The translations under genes were made by a program, and so were the position numbers. Positions 13,929-21,196 of a DNA stretch of 21,629 nt are shown piece after piece (the first letter of the stretch is position 1; every line of letters starts with the position of its first letter). The notes beneath the pieces are model-generated. The model was not told where the DNA came from. It saw nothing but the letters and a program-made list of their open reading frames with translations, and made no database searches. Source of the DNA: Bacteroidota bacterium (GTDB taxonomy: Bacteria > Bacteroidota > Ignavibacteria > Ignavibacteriales > Ignavibacteriaceae); NCBI GenBank assembly GCA_024278655.1, contig JAJRSV010000461.1, forward strand, positions 1-21,629, in the 5' to 3' direction.

Positions 13929-15383
13929 TCAGCTCATCCAGTTCACCCTCGATTCCGGGTTCCATTTGATTGTTGTCTTTTTCAACTTCGTCCAGAAAGC
14001 GATAGAGCTTTTGCCTGTAACATCCGTAACACCAAACTTCGAATCATTCCAACCGCCGAATGAGAACGGTTCTCTCGGAACCGGAACGCCTATGTTAACA
14101 CCAATCATTCCGGCGCTGGCTCTTTCGGCAACGTATTTTGCATAGCTGCCGTTCTGAGTAAATACTGCTGCAGCATTTCCGTATTGCGAGCTGTTTTCAA
14201 TTTTAATCGCTTCGTCCAAATCATCTGTTCTCATAATCGATAAGACCGGACCGAACACTTCTTCTTTTGCAATTCGCATATCGGGTTTAACATAATCGAT
14301 AACAGTTGGTCCAACGTAAAATCCGTTCTCTTTTCCTTCTACTTTATAATTTCTTCCATCTACTAATATTTTAGCACCCTGCTGTTCGGCTTCCGTAATG
14401 TAACTCTCGATTCGTTCTTTTGCTTTTTTAGAAATTACTGCACCGAGATTTTTTCCCGGAATAATTTTCCGTGCTTCTTCGCAAAGTTTTTCTATTATGT
14501 GTTCAACATTTCCCACGGCTACCATTGCAGATGCAGCCATACATCTTTGTCCTGCACATCCGGTCATCGAAGCTGCAACATTCGAAGCTGTCATTTCAAC
14601 ATTTGCATCGGGCAGAACAATTAAATGATTTTTAGCACTGCCGAGTGCCATCACTCTTTTTAAGTTTGAACATCCTCTTTGATAAACAATTTTTGCAACA
14701 CGCGTTGAACCGACAAACGAAACCGCCTGTATATCGGGATGATCGCAAATTGCTTCAACAGCTTCCTGCGCACCGTGAACAACATTGAACACTCCTTTAG
14801 GAAGTCCCGCTTCGGTTAGCAGTTCGGCAATGCGGTTTGCACTTAACGGTACTATCTCCGAAGGTTTGAGTATCATTGTGTTGCCGAGTGCCAGTGCGTT
14901 GGGTATCGTCCAGTTAGGAACCATATTCGGAAAGTTAAACGGTGTAATAGAAGCTACAACTCCAACAGGATAGAACTCTTCGCGGCATTCAACGCCTCTG
15001 CTTACTTCAAGCAGTTCGCCTGCTGTAAGCTGCGGCAGTGAGCATGCAAATTCAGTTAGCTCGGCACTCTTCAACACTTCGGCTTTTGCCTCGTCGTAGG
15101 TTTTGCCGTTTTCTTCCTGAACAAGTTTTGAAAGTTCATCCATATTTTCTTCGAGCAGTTGCTTGTATCTGAAGAAAACCTGGACTCTTTCTTTAATTGT
15201 TGTGTTAGACCATGCGGGGAATGCTTCTTTTGCTGCCTGAACTGCTTTATCAACATCTGAAGTTGTGGACAGTGTAACCTGAGATATAACGGAGCCGTCT
15301 ATTGGTGAGTAAACATCCAACTTTTCTCCGCTTGCTTCGGTTAATTTACCCCCGATATAATTTTTTACAGGTTCGTATTTCAT
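13929..15383 (-). CDS. mmsA: CoA-acylating (methyl)malonate-semialdehyde dehydrogenase
   Basis: This 484-residue aldehyde dehydrogenase converts malonate semialdehyde to acetyl-CoA, or methylmalonate semialdehyde to propionyl-CoA, with NAD+ and CoA and release of CO2. The nucleophile is C281 in G-C-A-G-Q-R-C-M. The usual general-base glutamate is replaced within ALGSAKNHLIVLPDAN, the hallmark of the CoA-dependent MMSDH/IolA branch. PFNFPNMVPNWTIPNAL and FVGSTRVAK are the conserved NAD/CoA-binding segments, and the C-terminal PFSFGGWNDSKFGVTDVTG is diagnostic too. It is the first gene of the operon and the last step of the pathway. SD GAGG lies 7 bases before the ATG. A leader of about 135 bases with a dyad separates it from a candidate promoter. 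Confidence 0.95.
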   Translation of the reverse strand: MKYEPVKNYIGGKLTEASGEKLDVYSPIDGSVISQVTLSTTSDVDKAVQAAKEAFPAWSNTTIKERVQVFFRYKQLLEENMDELSKLVQEENGKTYDEAKAEVLKSAELTEFACSLPQLTAGELLEVSRGVECREEFYPVGVVASITPFNFPNMVPNWTIPNALALGNTMILKPSEIVPLSANRIAELLTEAGLPKGVFNVVHGAQEAVEAICDHPDIQAVSFVGSTRVAKIVYQRGCSNLKRVMALGSAKNHLIVLPDANVEMTASNVAASMTGCAGQRCMAASAMVAVGNVEHIIEKLCEEARKIIPGKNLGAVISKKAKERIESYITEAEQQGAKILVDGRNYKVEGKENGFYVGPTVIDYVKPDMRIAKEEVFGPVLSIMRTDDLDEAIKIENSSQYGNAAAVFTQNGSYAKYVAERASAGMIGVNIGVPVPREPFSFGGWNDSKFGVTDVTGKSSIAFWTKLKKTTIKWNPESRVNWMS

Positions 15384-15447
15384 TTTTCTACCTCAATATT
15401 TGAAAATCATTAACTCTTAAAGAACAATTTTACTTGATGATTTTGCA

Positions 15448-15478
15448 CTTTACCGTTAAAAATTTATGAACGATAAAG
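15448..15478. promoter_or_regulatory. inverted repeat in leader of pyrimidine operon
   Basis: Arms CTTTACCGTT and AACGATAAAG match at 9 of 10 positions around an 11-base centre, so half-site centres are 21 bases (two helical turns) apart. This suits an operator for a dimeric regulator. In RNA the mismatch becomes a G-U pair, so a hairpin is equally possible. It lies between the candidate promoter and the mmsA start. Confidence 0.45.
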
Positions 15479-15525
15479 TTTATATTCAATCAAAAATTGA
15501 AAATAGAAATATTAAACAAAACATA

Positions 15526-15533
15526 CAAAGATA
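15526..15533 (-). promoter_or_regulatory. TAnnTTTG-type promoter element for the pyrimidine operon
   Basis: On the minus strand the sequence is TATCTTTG, the Bacteroidota -7 element. It is identical to the one upstream of alr. A convincing TTTG -33 box at the usual spacing was not found. Transcription from here would give a leader of roughly 135 bases. Confidence 0.5.
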
Positions 15534-15743
15534 AATTTAACATATACAAGCGTTTTCTGTAAGCGATTTTTTCATTAAAATTAATTTTCACACAGTGCTA
15601 ACGGATATATTTTTAAAGTAATGATTTTCGAATGAGCAATTGCTTATAAATGTAACAAGCCAAATTTATCTTCGTAATGATTTTAAATTTGTTTAGAAAA
15701 GGATGAGTTTGAATTATATCAAATATTAGTGCGAAGTTTTCAA

Positions 15744-16355
15744 TTAATATTTGTTTACTTTCTTAAAAATCCAGGCACCAACAAGTCCGTTAAGTAATTC
15801 CAGTTGTTTTCTTTCTGCAGAATCAATCTGTTCAAATATGTCAGGAATAATCGTACGGTTTTCACGCGCACGTGCCCAGAGTTTCAGTCCTGAAACACGT
15901 TTACCGCCTAACCCCGATTTGATTAATTTATTAGCATTCTTCCGGTTCATTAAGGAAGTCGGTTCAATAATCAGAAGATATCCGCCCGGTTTAACAGCTT
16001 GCCATAATTTTTTTAGTCCTTTTGCTTTATCAGGAAGTACTGCCAGCAACGATGCTGCAGATACTACATCTGCTGTATTATCATCTAAGTCGAATATACT
16101 TTTAATTTCAAACTCAACTTTGGAGTTTTTCGATTTCGCAATTCGCTTTGCTGCTTTTATCATAGCGGCATCAGCATCTACCCCGATAACCTTATAACCT
16201 CTGGAAGCAGCTAACCTTGCTACCAATCCCGGTCCGCAACCCACATCAATCCATGTTTTACCATCACCTTCGGGTAAAGCATCAACAGCTTCCTTGTGAA
16301 GATTGATGTAAAAATCGGCTCCCTGAATCCATGTGAATAATTTTGCTGCCGGCAT
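15744..16355 (-). CDS. class I SAM-dependent methyltransferase
   Basis: This 203-residue Rossmann-fold methyltransferase has motif I at 36-43 (IDVGCGPG), an acidic ribose-binding residue D60 (VIGVD), and the downstream motifs SAASLLAVLPD and VKPGGYLLIIEPT. It belongs to the Methyltransf_11/25 type. The substrate cannot be deduced; no tRNA-, quinone- or rRNA-specific motif was recognised. It is monocistronic by appearance, with 76-base and 360-base gaps on either side, the latter shared with the operon promoter region but transcribed in the same direction. Confidence 0.85.
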   Translation of the reverse strand: MPAAKLFTWIQGADFYINLHKEAVDALPEGDGKTWIDVGCGPGLVARLAASRGYKVIGVDADAAMIKAAKRIAKSKNSKVEFEIKSIFDLDDNTADVVSAASLLAVLPDKAKGLKKLWQAVKPGGYLLIIEPTSLMNRKNANKLIKSGLGGKRVSGLKLWARARENRTIIPDIFEQIDSAERKQLELLNGLVGAWIFKKVNKY

Positions 16356-16431
16356 AAAAGTGTAGTATAAATTTTTATAATTGATATTTTAAGAAAGTGT
16401 GAATATTAAGATTATGTTTTAACCCGGAAGT

Positions 16432-16815
16432 TTATCTTGCTTCTCTGTCCCTGTCGTCGAATGAACAATTGCTGTGAGCTTCATGACCTTTGTAACGTTC
16501 ATCCATTGTTTTTTGATAATAATCTTCCAACGCTTTGCAAAGTTTCGGTCGGTGCAGCCATTTGCCTTCTTCATTTAATAAAGGATTATTATCAAGCTTA
16601 ATTTCTTTCTTCATATAACATCCGTACAATTCAACTTCATCGGGTTCAATATTATTTTTATCGAGATGTTCAACGAGTCCGCAGATTGTATCGGCAAAAT
16701 AGTAGTTGGCTAAATAGTCATCACCCTCAATGTTTATAACTTTTGCCATGTATGTAAAAGGCAGAGTATTATCGTACTTAGAAAGCGGACCGATAACTTT
16801 ATTTAATATGCTCAT
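16432..16815 (-). CDS. uncharacterised 127-residue protein
   Basis: I do not recognise this family. The protein is soluble, charged, without signal peptide or membrane segment. It has a first half with TYMAKVINIEGDDYLANYYFAD, a central CGLVEHLDKNNIEPDEVELYGCY, a proline/tryptophan segment (EGKWLHRPKLCKALEDYYQ) and a polar tail (EAHSNCSFDDRDREAR). The consistent codon structure, an upstream AAAGG before the ATG and its position make it a real gene. It is transcribed divergently from alr across 135 bases containing a perfect dyad, so the two may share control. Confidence 0.7.
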   Translation of the reverse strand: MSILNKVIGPLSKYDNTLPFTYMAKVINIEGDDYLANYYFADTICGLVEHLDKNNIEPDEVELYGCYMKKEIKLDNNPLLNEEGKWLHRPKLCKALEDYYQKTMDERYKGHEAHSNCSFDDRDREAR

Positions 16816-16868
16816 CTCATTTGCCCTTTCTTATAAAACACTGTATTAACGTAAGAAAATTTGTATAA

Positions 16869-16890
16869 ATCATCAACACAAATTGATGAT
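16869..16890. promoter_or_regulatory. perfect dyad in the divergent promoter region of alr
   Basis: ATCATCAA, a 6-base centre and TTGATGAT form a perfect 8-base inverted repeat. It lies 20 bases upstream of the alr -7 element and about 54 bases upstream of the divergent gene's ATG, where a shared regulator could bind. Confidence 0.45.
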
Positions 16891-16909
16891 AATTTATGAA
16901 TAAAAACTT

Positions 16910-16917
16910 TATCTTTG
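16910..16917 (+). promoter_or_regulatory. TAnnTTTG-type promoter element for alr
   Basis: TATCTTTG is followed by CATTAAAACC and ends 33 bases before the alr ATG, giving a short leader of about 25-30 bases. It matches the Bacteroidota -7 consensus TAnnTTTG exactly. Confidence 0.6.
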
Positions 16918-16950
16918 CATTAAAACCGATTTCGAAATATTCAGCAGCAA

Positions 16951-18105
16951 ATGAGTCAGCAAATAAATCATCCGACAATAAGCGAAGCGGAAATAATACG
17001 ACCGACACGAGTGGAAGTTGATCTAAAACGCCTTGCCGAAAACTTCAGCAAGGTTAAACAGCATGTTGGTTCTGTTAAAGTGATGCCGGTACTTAAAGCA
17101 AATGCTTACGGTCACGGACTGGTTCGCATAGCGCAGTTCTTTCAGGAGTTAAATGTTGATTACCTCGGTGTTGCAGTTGTTGAAGAAGGAATTCTATTAC
17201 GTGAAAAAGGAATAACCGTTCCGATACTCGTACTCGGAGGAATTTGGGGAAACCAGGTTCCGCTTTTCCTTAAGCATAATTTAACTATCACCGCTTCATC
17301 AATTGAAAAGCTTAAACAGATAGATGAAGTAGCAGAGCAGATGAAAGTAAAAGCAAAGGTTCACTTAAAGATTGATACCGGAATGGAACGAATTGGAGTT
17401 CATTACTATAACGCCGAAAATTTTTTGGATGCTGCTTATGAATGTAAAAATGTTGAAGTTGAAGGTATCTTTTCTCACTTCGCATCTTCGGATTCTGCTG
17501 ACTTAACTTATACTCGTTTGCAGTTAGAACGTTTTACGGAAGTATTAAATTATTTTGAAAAGCATTCAATCGAACCGCCGCTGCGTCACATTTCAAACTC
17601 GGGTGCAATTCTTCAACTTCCCGAAGCAAATCTGGATATGGTTAGACCCGGAATAATTTTGTTCGGTGTGTATCCGTCTAACGAAGTGAAGAAAACAATC
17701 GGAGTAAAGCCTACGCTTACGTGGAAATCGCTTGTGGTTTATTTTAAGGTAATAAAGCCCGGGCATCCCGTCGGTTACGCTTCCACATGGCAGACCGATA
17801 AAAACACACGTGCAGTAACTGTTCCCGTAGGGTATGGCGATGGTTATTTCAGAAGCATGTCGCACAAAGCCGAGGTGTTGATTCGCGGGAAACGCTATCC
17901 GGTAATCGGAACAATCTCGATGGACCAAATAGTTGTTGATATTAATAACGATAGCGCTTACAACGGCGATGAAGTTATTCTTTTAGGCAGCGACGGAAAG
18001 AACGAAATCACCTGTGATGAATTGGCTGAATGGGCGGGTACAATTCCTTATGAAATTTTAACGAACATAAATACGAGAGTGCCGCGGGTTTATAAATCCT
18101 CATAA
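16951..18105 (+). CDS. alr: alanine racemase
   Basis: This 384-residue PLP enzyme interconverts L- and D-alanine for peptidoglycan. K49 in VMPVLKANAYGHG is the PLP Schiff-base lysine. The second catalytic base is the tyrosine of the conserved GYGDGYFR segment, and HISNSGAILQLP, MVRPGIILFG and ISMDQIVVDI are family blocks. It is the only plus-strand gene in the window. The ATG at 16951 has no clear Shine-Dalgarno, common in Bacteroidota. CAGCAAAT repeats with a 12-base period straddle the start (16945-16952 and 16957-16964). It converges on vapC with a 40-base gap and no evident terminator. Confidence 0.95.
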   Translation: MSQQINHPTISEAEIIRPTRVEVDLKRLAENFSKVKQHVGSVKVMPVLKANAYGHGLVRIAQFFQELNVDYLGVAVVEEGILLREKGITVPILVLGGIWGNQVPLFLKHNLTITASSIEKLKQIDEVAEQMKVKAKVHLKIDTGMERIGVHYYNAENFLDAAYECKNVEVEGIFSHFASSDSADLTYTRLQLERFTEVLNYFEKHSIEPPLRHISNSGAILQLPEANLDMVRPGIILFGVYPSNEVKKTIGVKPTLTWKSLVVYFKVIKPGHPVGYASTWQTDKNTRAVTVPVGYGDGYFRSMSHKAEVLIRGKRYPVIGTISMDQIVVDINNDSAYNGDEVILLGSDGKNEITCDELAEWAGTIPYEILTNINTRVPRVYKSS

Positions 18106-18145
18106 GTGAAATTAATTCTTAAAGTGAATTGCACTCGCACAATAT

Positions 18146-18544
18146 TTAAACCCAATTAGCTACCTTAAGCCCTTTTATTCGACCAAACTCCTTTACATTG
18201 TTCGTCACAAGTGTACCTTTATGTGCTAAAACAATTGATGCAATAAAAAGGTCATTCGGACCGATAGATATCCCCTTCTTTTCTAAAGAGATCCGAACTT
18301 TAGAGTAGTATTCGGCAGAGATTTCATCGAAAGGAACTATTTCAAAAGGAGAAAGAAAGTTTTTAACCAGTTCTTCGTTTTGTTTTTTCCGGGAGCTCTT
18401 TTCAACACCAAATAGCAATTCCGCTTTAACAATTGCAGGAATTTTAATTTTTGTCGGATTCATCTGTTCTAACTTATTCAGGATGTTTTTAGAAATCCCT
18501 TTTAAAAAATAGATGCAGATATTCGTATCGAGGAAGTAGCTCAT
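18146..18544 (-). CDS. vapC: VapC-type toxin (PIN-domain RNase)
   Basis: This 132-residue PIN domain has acidic residues at the expected sites: D6 (FLDTNICIYFLKG), E42 (VKAELLFG), D98 (IGPNDLFIA) and the TNN-x-KEF segment at 114-120. VapC toxins cleave tRNA or rRNA in a Mg2+-dependent manner. The ATG overlaps the vapB stop by 4 bases (ATGA), as is usual for vapBC. It appears intact. Confidence 0.93.
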   Translation of the reverse strand: MSYFLDTNICIYFLKGISKNILNKLEQMNPTKIKIPAIVKAELLFGVEKSSRKKQNEELVKNFLSPFEIVPFDEISAEYYSKVRISLEKKGISIGPNDLFIASIVLAHKGTLVTNNVKEFGRIKGLKVANWV

Positions 18545-18771
18545 AAACTCTCACGCTTCAGATTGGTTTTTTCTTTTAAATCATCAGGTTCGTTAAATGA
18601 GGGATCTTTGATTGAACCGAATAAGTTGAAGTAGTCTTTAGGCCATTTATTTTCAAGAGATGATTTTATTTTTGATGAAACCCATTTCGAGATAGATTTC
18701 TTTTCTGCTTTTGCAGCCTTCTCAATCTTTCTAAGAGTTTTCTCATCTATGTATAATGATATTTGCGGCAT
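18541..18771 (-). CDS. vapB: VapB-type antitoxin (ribbon-helix-helix)
   Basis: This 76-residue protein begins PQISLYIDEKTLRKIEKAAKAEKKSISKWVSSKIK, a ribbon-helix-helix DNA-binding domain, followed by a toxin-binding tail (WPKDYFNLFGSIKDPSFNEP). It should neutralise the adjacent VapC and repress the operon. Two CAAGTATA direct repeats lie 38-57 bases upstream and are candidate binding sites. Confidence 0.88.
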   Translation of the reverse strand: MPQISLYIDEKTLRKIEKAAKAEKKSISKWVSSKIKSSLENKWPKDYFNLFGSIKDPSFNEPDDLKEKTNLKRESL

Positions 18772-18808
18772 TGCAGCACCATTTTTTTGAAATTAATATA
18801 TGTAAAAA

Positions 18809-18828
18809 CAAGTATATGTGCAAGTATA
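18809..18828. promoter_or_regulatory. direct repeats upstream of vapBC
   Basis: CAAGTATA occurs twice with a 12-base period (18809-18816 and 18821-18828). On the minus strand this is just upstream of an AT-rich TATATT that could be a -10 box (18800-18795). Ribbon-helix-helix antitoxins bind tandem short sites, so this is a plausible operator. Confidence 0.35.
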
Positions 18829-18863
18829 GTTATCGCCGTTCTTGTTTCAACTGTATTTTTATC

Positions 18864-19778
18864 CTACCTGACAACCTCAAACTTAAAAACATCCGGTCTG
18901 TTATAATGTCCTGCCGCATCGAACATACGTTTTGCGGCGGTTATCTCACTTAAATCAATATCTGCATAAATAATTTCTTCTTTTGCTTCAACAGGTCCGG
19001 CAATAAACTCACCCTTCGGATTTATAATACAACTGTTCCCGGTGTTTATCCACTCTCTGCCTTCGGGGTATAGTTTTTTGAACTCAAAACTATCCGGTAT
19101 ATCATCCATCCTCAATGCCTGGCAGCAGCCGATTACAAACACTCCGCCTTCGCGTGCAATATGGCGTAAGCTTAATAGCCAGTTATCACTTTTATCCCAG
19201 GTGGGTGAAGCTAAAATTTGTGTGCCCATATTATACATTGCCTGCCGTGCAAGCGGCATAAAGTTTTCCCAGCAAATTAGTCCGCCGAGTTTACCGGCTG
19301 AAGTATCGAATACATTGAATGTGCTTCCGTCACCCTGTGCCCAGATTAATCTTTCGCCGCCGGTAGGTATTAACTTTCTGTGTGTTCCCAAAATTTCACC
19401 TTTATCATTTATAAAAAGTAATGAGTTATAAATACTTGAGTCACTTGCTTCGGTGTTCCGTTCGTGCATTCCTATTACAACATTAATCTTAGATTTCTTT
19501 GCTGTATCGCAAAGCTTTTTGGTATGTTCATCGGGAACCGAGATTGAATTTTCAACAAGCTTAACATATAACTCATTTAAGATTGCGCCTTTGCTGTTTG
19601 GTACAAGCCAAACCCAATCCGGGTAGCCGGAAATAAATACTTCGGGAAACACGATTAACTTTGCGCCGTTCTTTGCTGCTTCCGAAATTAATTCGCATGC
19701 TTTCTCAACTGTTTCTTTTATATTTAGAAATACGGGTGCTGTCTGTGCCGCAGCCACTTTAAATTTTTTGCTTTTCAT
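18864..19778 (-). CDS. nitrilase (aliphatic/aryl nitrilase branch)
   Basis: This 304-residue carbon-nitrogen hydrolase has catalytic E46 (LIVFPEVFISGYP), K135 (HRKLIPTGGERLIWAQGDG) and C169 in the sequence ICWEN. The C-W-E-N context and the HRKLxPTxxERxxW block mark the true nitrilase branch (nitrile to carboxylate plus ammonia) rather than the amidase branches to which the ureidopropionase in this window belongs. The substrate is unknown; cyanide hydratase and arylacetonitrilase are relatives. It lies 66 bases after fabF, with a strong hairpin between, so it may be separately expressed. The C-terminal DIDLSEITAAKRMFDAAGHYNRPDVF is typical. Confidence 0.9.
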   Translation of the reverse strand: MKSKKFKVAAAQTAPVFLNIKETVEKACELISEAAKNGAKLIVFPEVFISGYPDWVWLVPNSKGAILNELYVKLVENSISVPDEHTKKLCDTAKKSKINVVIGMHERNTEASDSSIYNSLLFINDKGEILGTHRKLIPTGGERLIWAQGDGSTFNVFDTSAGKLGGLICWENFMPLARQAMYNMGTQILASPTWDKSDNWLLSLRHIAREGGVFVIGCCQALRMDDIPDSFEFKKLYPEGREWINTGNSCIINPKGEFIAGPVEAKEEIIYADIDLSEITAAKRMFDAAGHYNRPDVFKFEVVR

Positions 19779-19808
19779 TTTTTAACCTTTCTCTAATACC
19801 ATTCTCTG

Positions 19809-19836
19809 CTGCCGGTCACCCAAAAGTGACCGGCAG
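19809..19836. terminator. GC-rich hairpin after fabF
   Basis: CTGCCGGTCAC and GTGACCGGCAG form a perfect 11-base stem with a 6-base loop, starting 9 bases after the fabF stop. It is placed like an intrinsic terminator, but no T-run follows on the minus strand. It may act as a 3'-end stabiliser or factor-assisted terminator. Confidence 0.55.
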
Positions 19837-19844
19837 TTGATACT

Positions 19845-21092
19845 CTATTGATACTTTCTGAAAACAACTGAAGTGTTATGTCCTCCGAATCCGAAGGCGT
19901 TGCTCATTGCAATATTAACTGTTCTCTTCTGCGGTTTATTAAAGGTGTAGTTGAGGTCGCATTCAGGGTCAGGATGTTCAAAATTAATTGTTGGAGGAAC
20001 AACATCGTTCACAACAGCGAGAATCGATGCGATTGCCTCAGCCGCACCTGCCGCACCGAGCATATGCCCGGTCATACTTTTGGTTGATGATAGATTCATC
20101 TTGTAAGCATGTTCGCCAAAAAGCTTTTTAATTGCTTTTGTTTCACCAATATCGCCCAGCGGAGTTGATGTGCCGTGCATATTTATATAATCAACGTCTT
20201 CGGGTTTTATTCCTGCATTTCTCAGAGCCATCTTCATCGCCAGAATTGCCCCGGCACCTTCCGGGTGGGGCGCTGTAATATGATATGCATCGCCCGACAT
20301 ACCACCTCCGATAACCTCAGCGTAAATTTTTGCACCGCGTTTTTTGGCGTGTTCCAGCTCTTCCAGAACCAGAGCACCGCTGCCTTCGCCCATAACAAAA
20401 CCGTCTCGTGTTTTATCGAACGGGCGGCTTGCCGTTTCCGGTGAATCGTTGCGTGTAGATAATGCACGCGCAGAGTTAAATCCGGCTACCCCAAGTTCTG
20501 TAAACGGGGCTTCGCTGCCGCCGGTTATTATAATATCGGCAAAGTCATCTTTTATTAACCGGAAGCCGTCTATCATATTGTTGTTGCCTGTAGCACAAGC
20601 CGATACTATGCAGTAGTTCGGTCCTCTGAACCCGTACCTGATTGAAATGACTCCCGTTGCAATATCGGGAATAATCATCGGGACGAAAAACGGTGAAACT
20701 CTTTTCGGTCCTTGTGTATGCAGCACAACCGATTGATCGTAAAAAGTGTTTATGCCTCCCATACCGCTTCCGAAAACAACGCCGGTTCTTTCTTTGTCTT
20801 CCGTACTCATTTTTTCCGGGTTCAACCCGCTGTCTTCTATTGCCTGAATTGCAGTGACCAATGCATAATGTGCAAACGGATCGAGCCGGCGGACTTCCTT
20901 TCTATCCAGGTAATTAAGCGGATCGAAATCTTTAAGCTCGCATGCAAATTTTGTATCGAGACGCGACGGATCGAAATGTTTGATAGGAGCTGCGCCGCTT
21001 TTACCTGCCAGCAAGTTTTTCCAGAATTCATCAACAGTTAATCCGATGGGCGTAACGGCACCCATACCGGTTACTACTACTCTTCTGCTCAT
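19845..21092 (-). CDS. fabF: 3-oxoacyl-ACP synthase II (FabF)
   Basis: This 415-residue condensing enzyme elongates acyl-ACP with malonyl-ACP in fatty-acid synthesis. The Cys-His-His triad is C166 (VSACATGNN), H306 (NMHGTSTPLGD) and H343 (TGHMLGAAGA), with K338 in the SSTKSMTGH block. It is full length, starting MSRRVVVTGMGAVTPIGL and ending NAFGFGGHNTSVVFRKY. SD AGGGA precedes the ATG. The usual neighbours acpP (upstream) and rnc (downstream) are absent, so this copy may be a lone or secondary fabF; the rest of the genome is needed to tell. Confidence 0.95.
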   Translation of the reverse strand: MSRRVVVTGMGAVTPIGLTVDEFWKNLLAGKSGAAPIKHFDPSRLDTKFACELKDFDPLNYLDRKEVRRLDPFAHYALVTAIQAIEDSGLNPEKMSTEDKERTGVVFGSGMGGINTFYDQSVVLHTQGPKRVSPFFVPMIIPDIATGVISIRYGFRGPNYCIVSACATGNNNMIDGFRLIKDDFADIIITGGSEAPFTELGVAGFNSARALSTRNDSPETASRPFDKTRDGFVMGEGSGALVLEELEHAKKRGAKIYAEVIGGGMSGDAYHITAPHPEGAGAILAMKMALRNAGIKPEDVDYINMHGTSTPLGDIGETKAIKKLFGEHAYKMNLSSTKSMTGHMLGAAGAAEAIASILAVVNDVVPPTINFEHPDPECDLNYTFNKPQKRTVNIAMSNAFGFGGHNTSVVFRKYQ

Positions 21093-21196
21093 TTATATAT
21101 CCCTGTATATTTTTGATTTTTATTTCTTCGTTAAAGTATAATCTTAAAGATAAAAATTTTATTTGCATAAATTAATTTACAAGCGGTAAAGAACCA

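Larger units (their letters stand above)
15384..15743. other. operon leader and upstream region, no gene
   Basis: This 360-base AT-rich region upstream of mmsA contains the candidate promoter (15526-15533), a near-perfect dyad (15448-15478), a pair of AAGCG direct repeats with 13-base period (15548-15552 and 15561-15565), and a 12-base palindrome AAAATTAATTTT (15577-15588). No coding frame was recognisable on either strand. Confidence 0.6.

Noticed and set aside
13759..13965. Minus-strand open frame of 68 residues after mmsA
   Set aside because: It reads through the composite palindromic repeat and the mmsA 3' end out of frame; no family pattern.
18146..18771. VapBC as part of a defence island with the DUF1016 nuclease
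   Set aside because: They are about 7 kb apart with housekeeping genes between them and no other defence genes; no support for a joint system.
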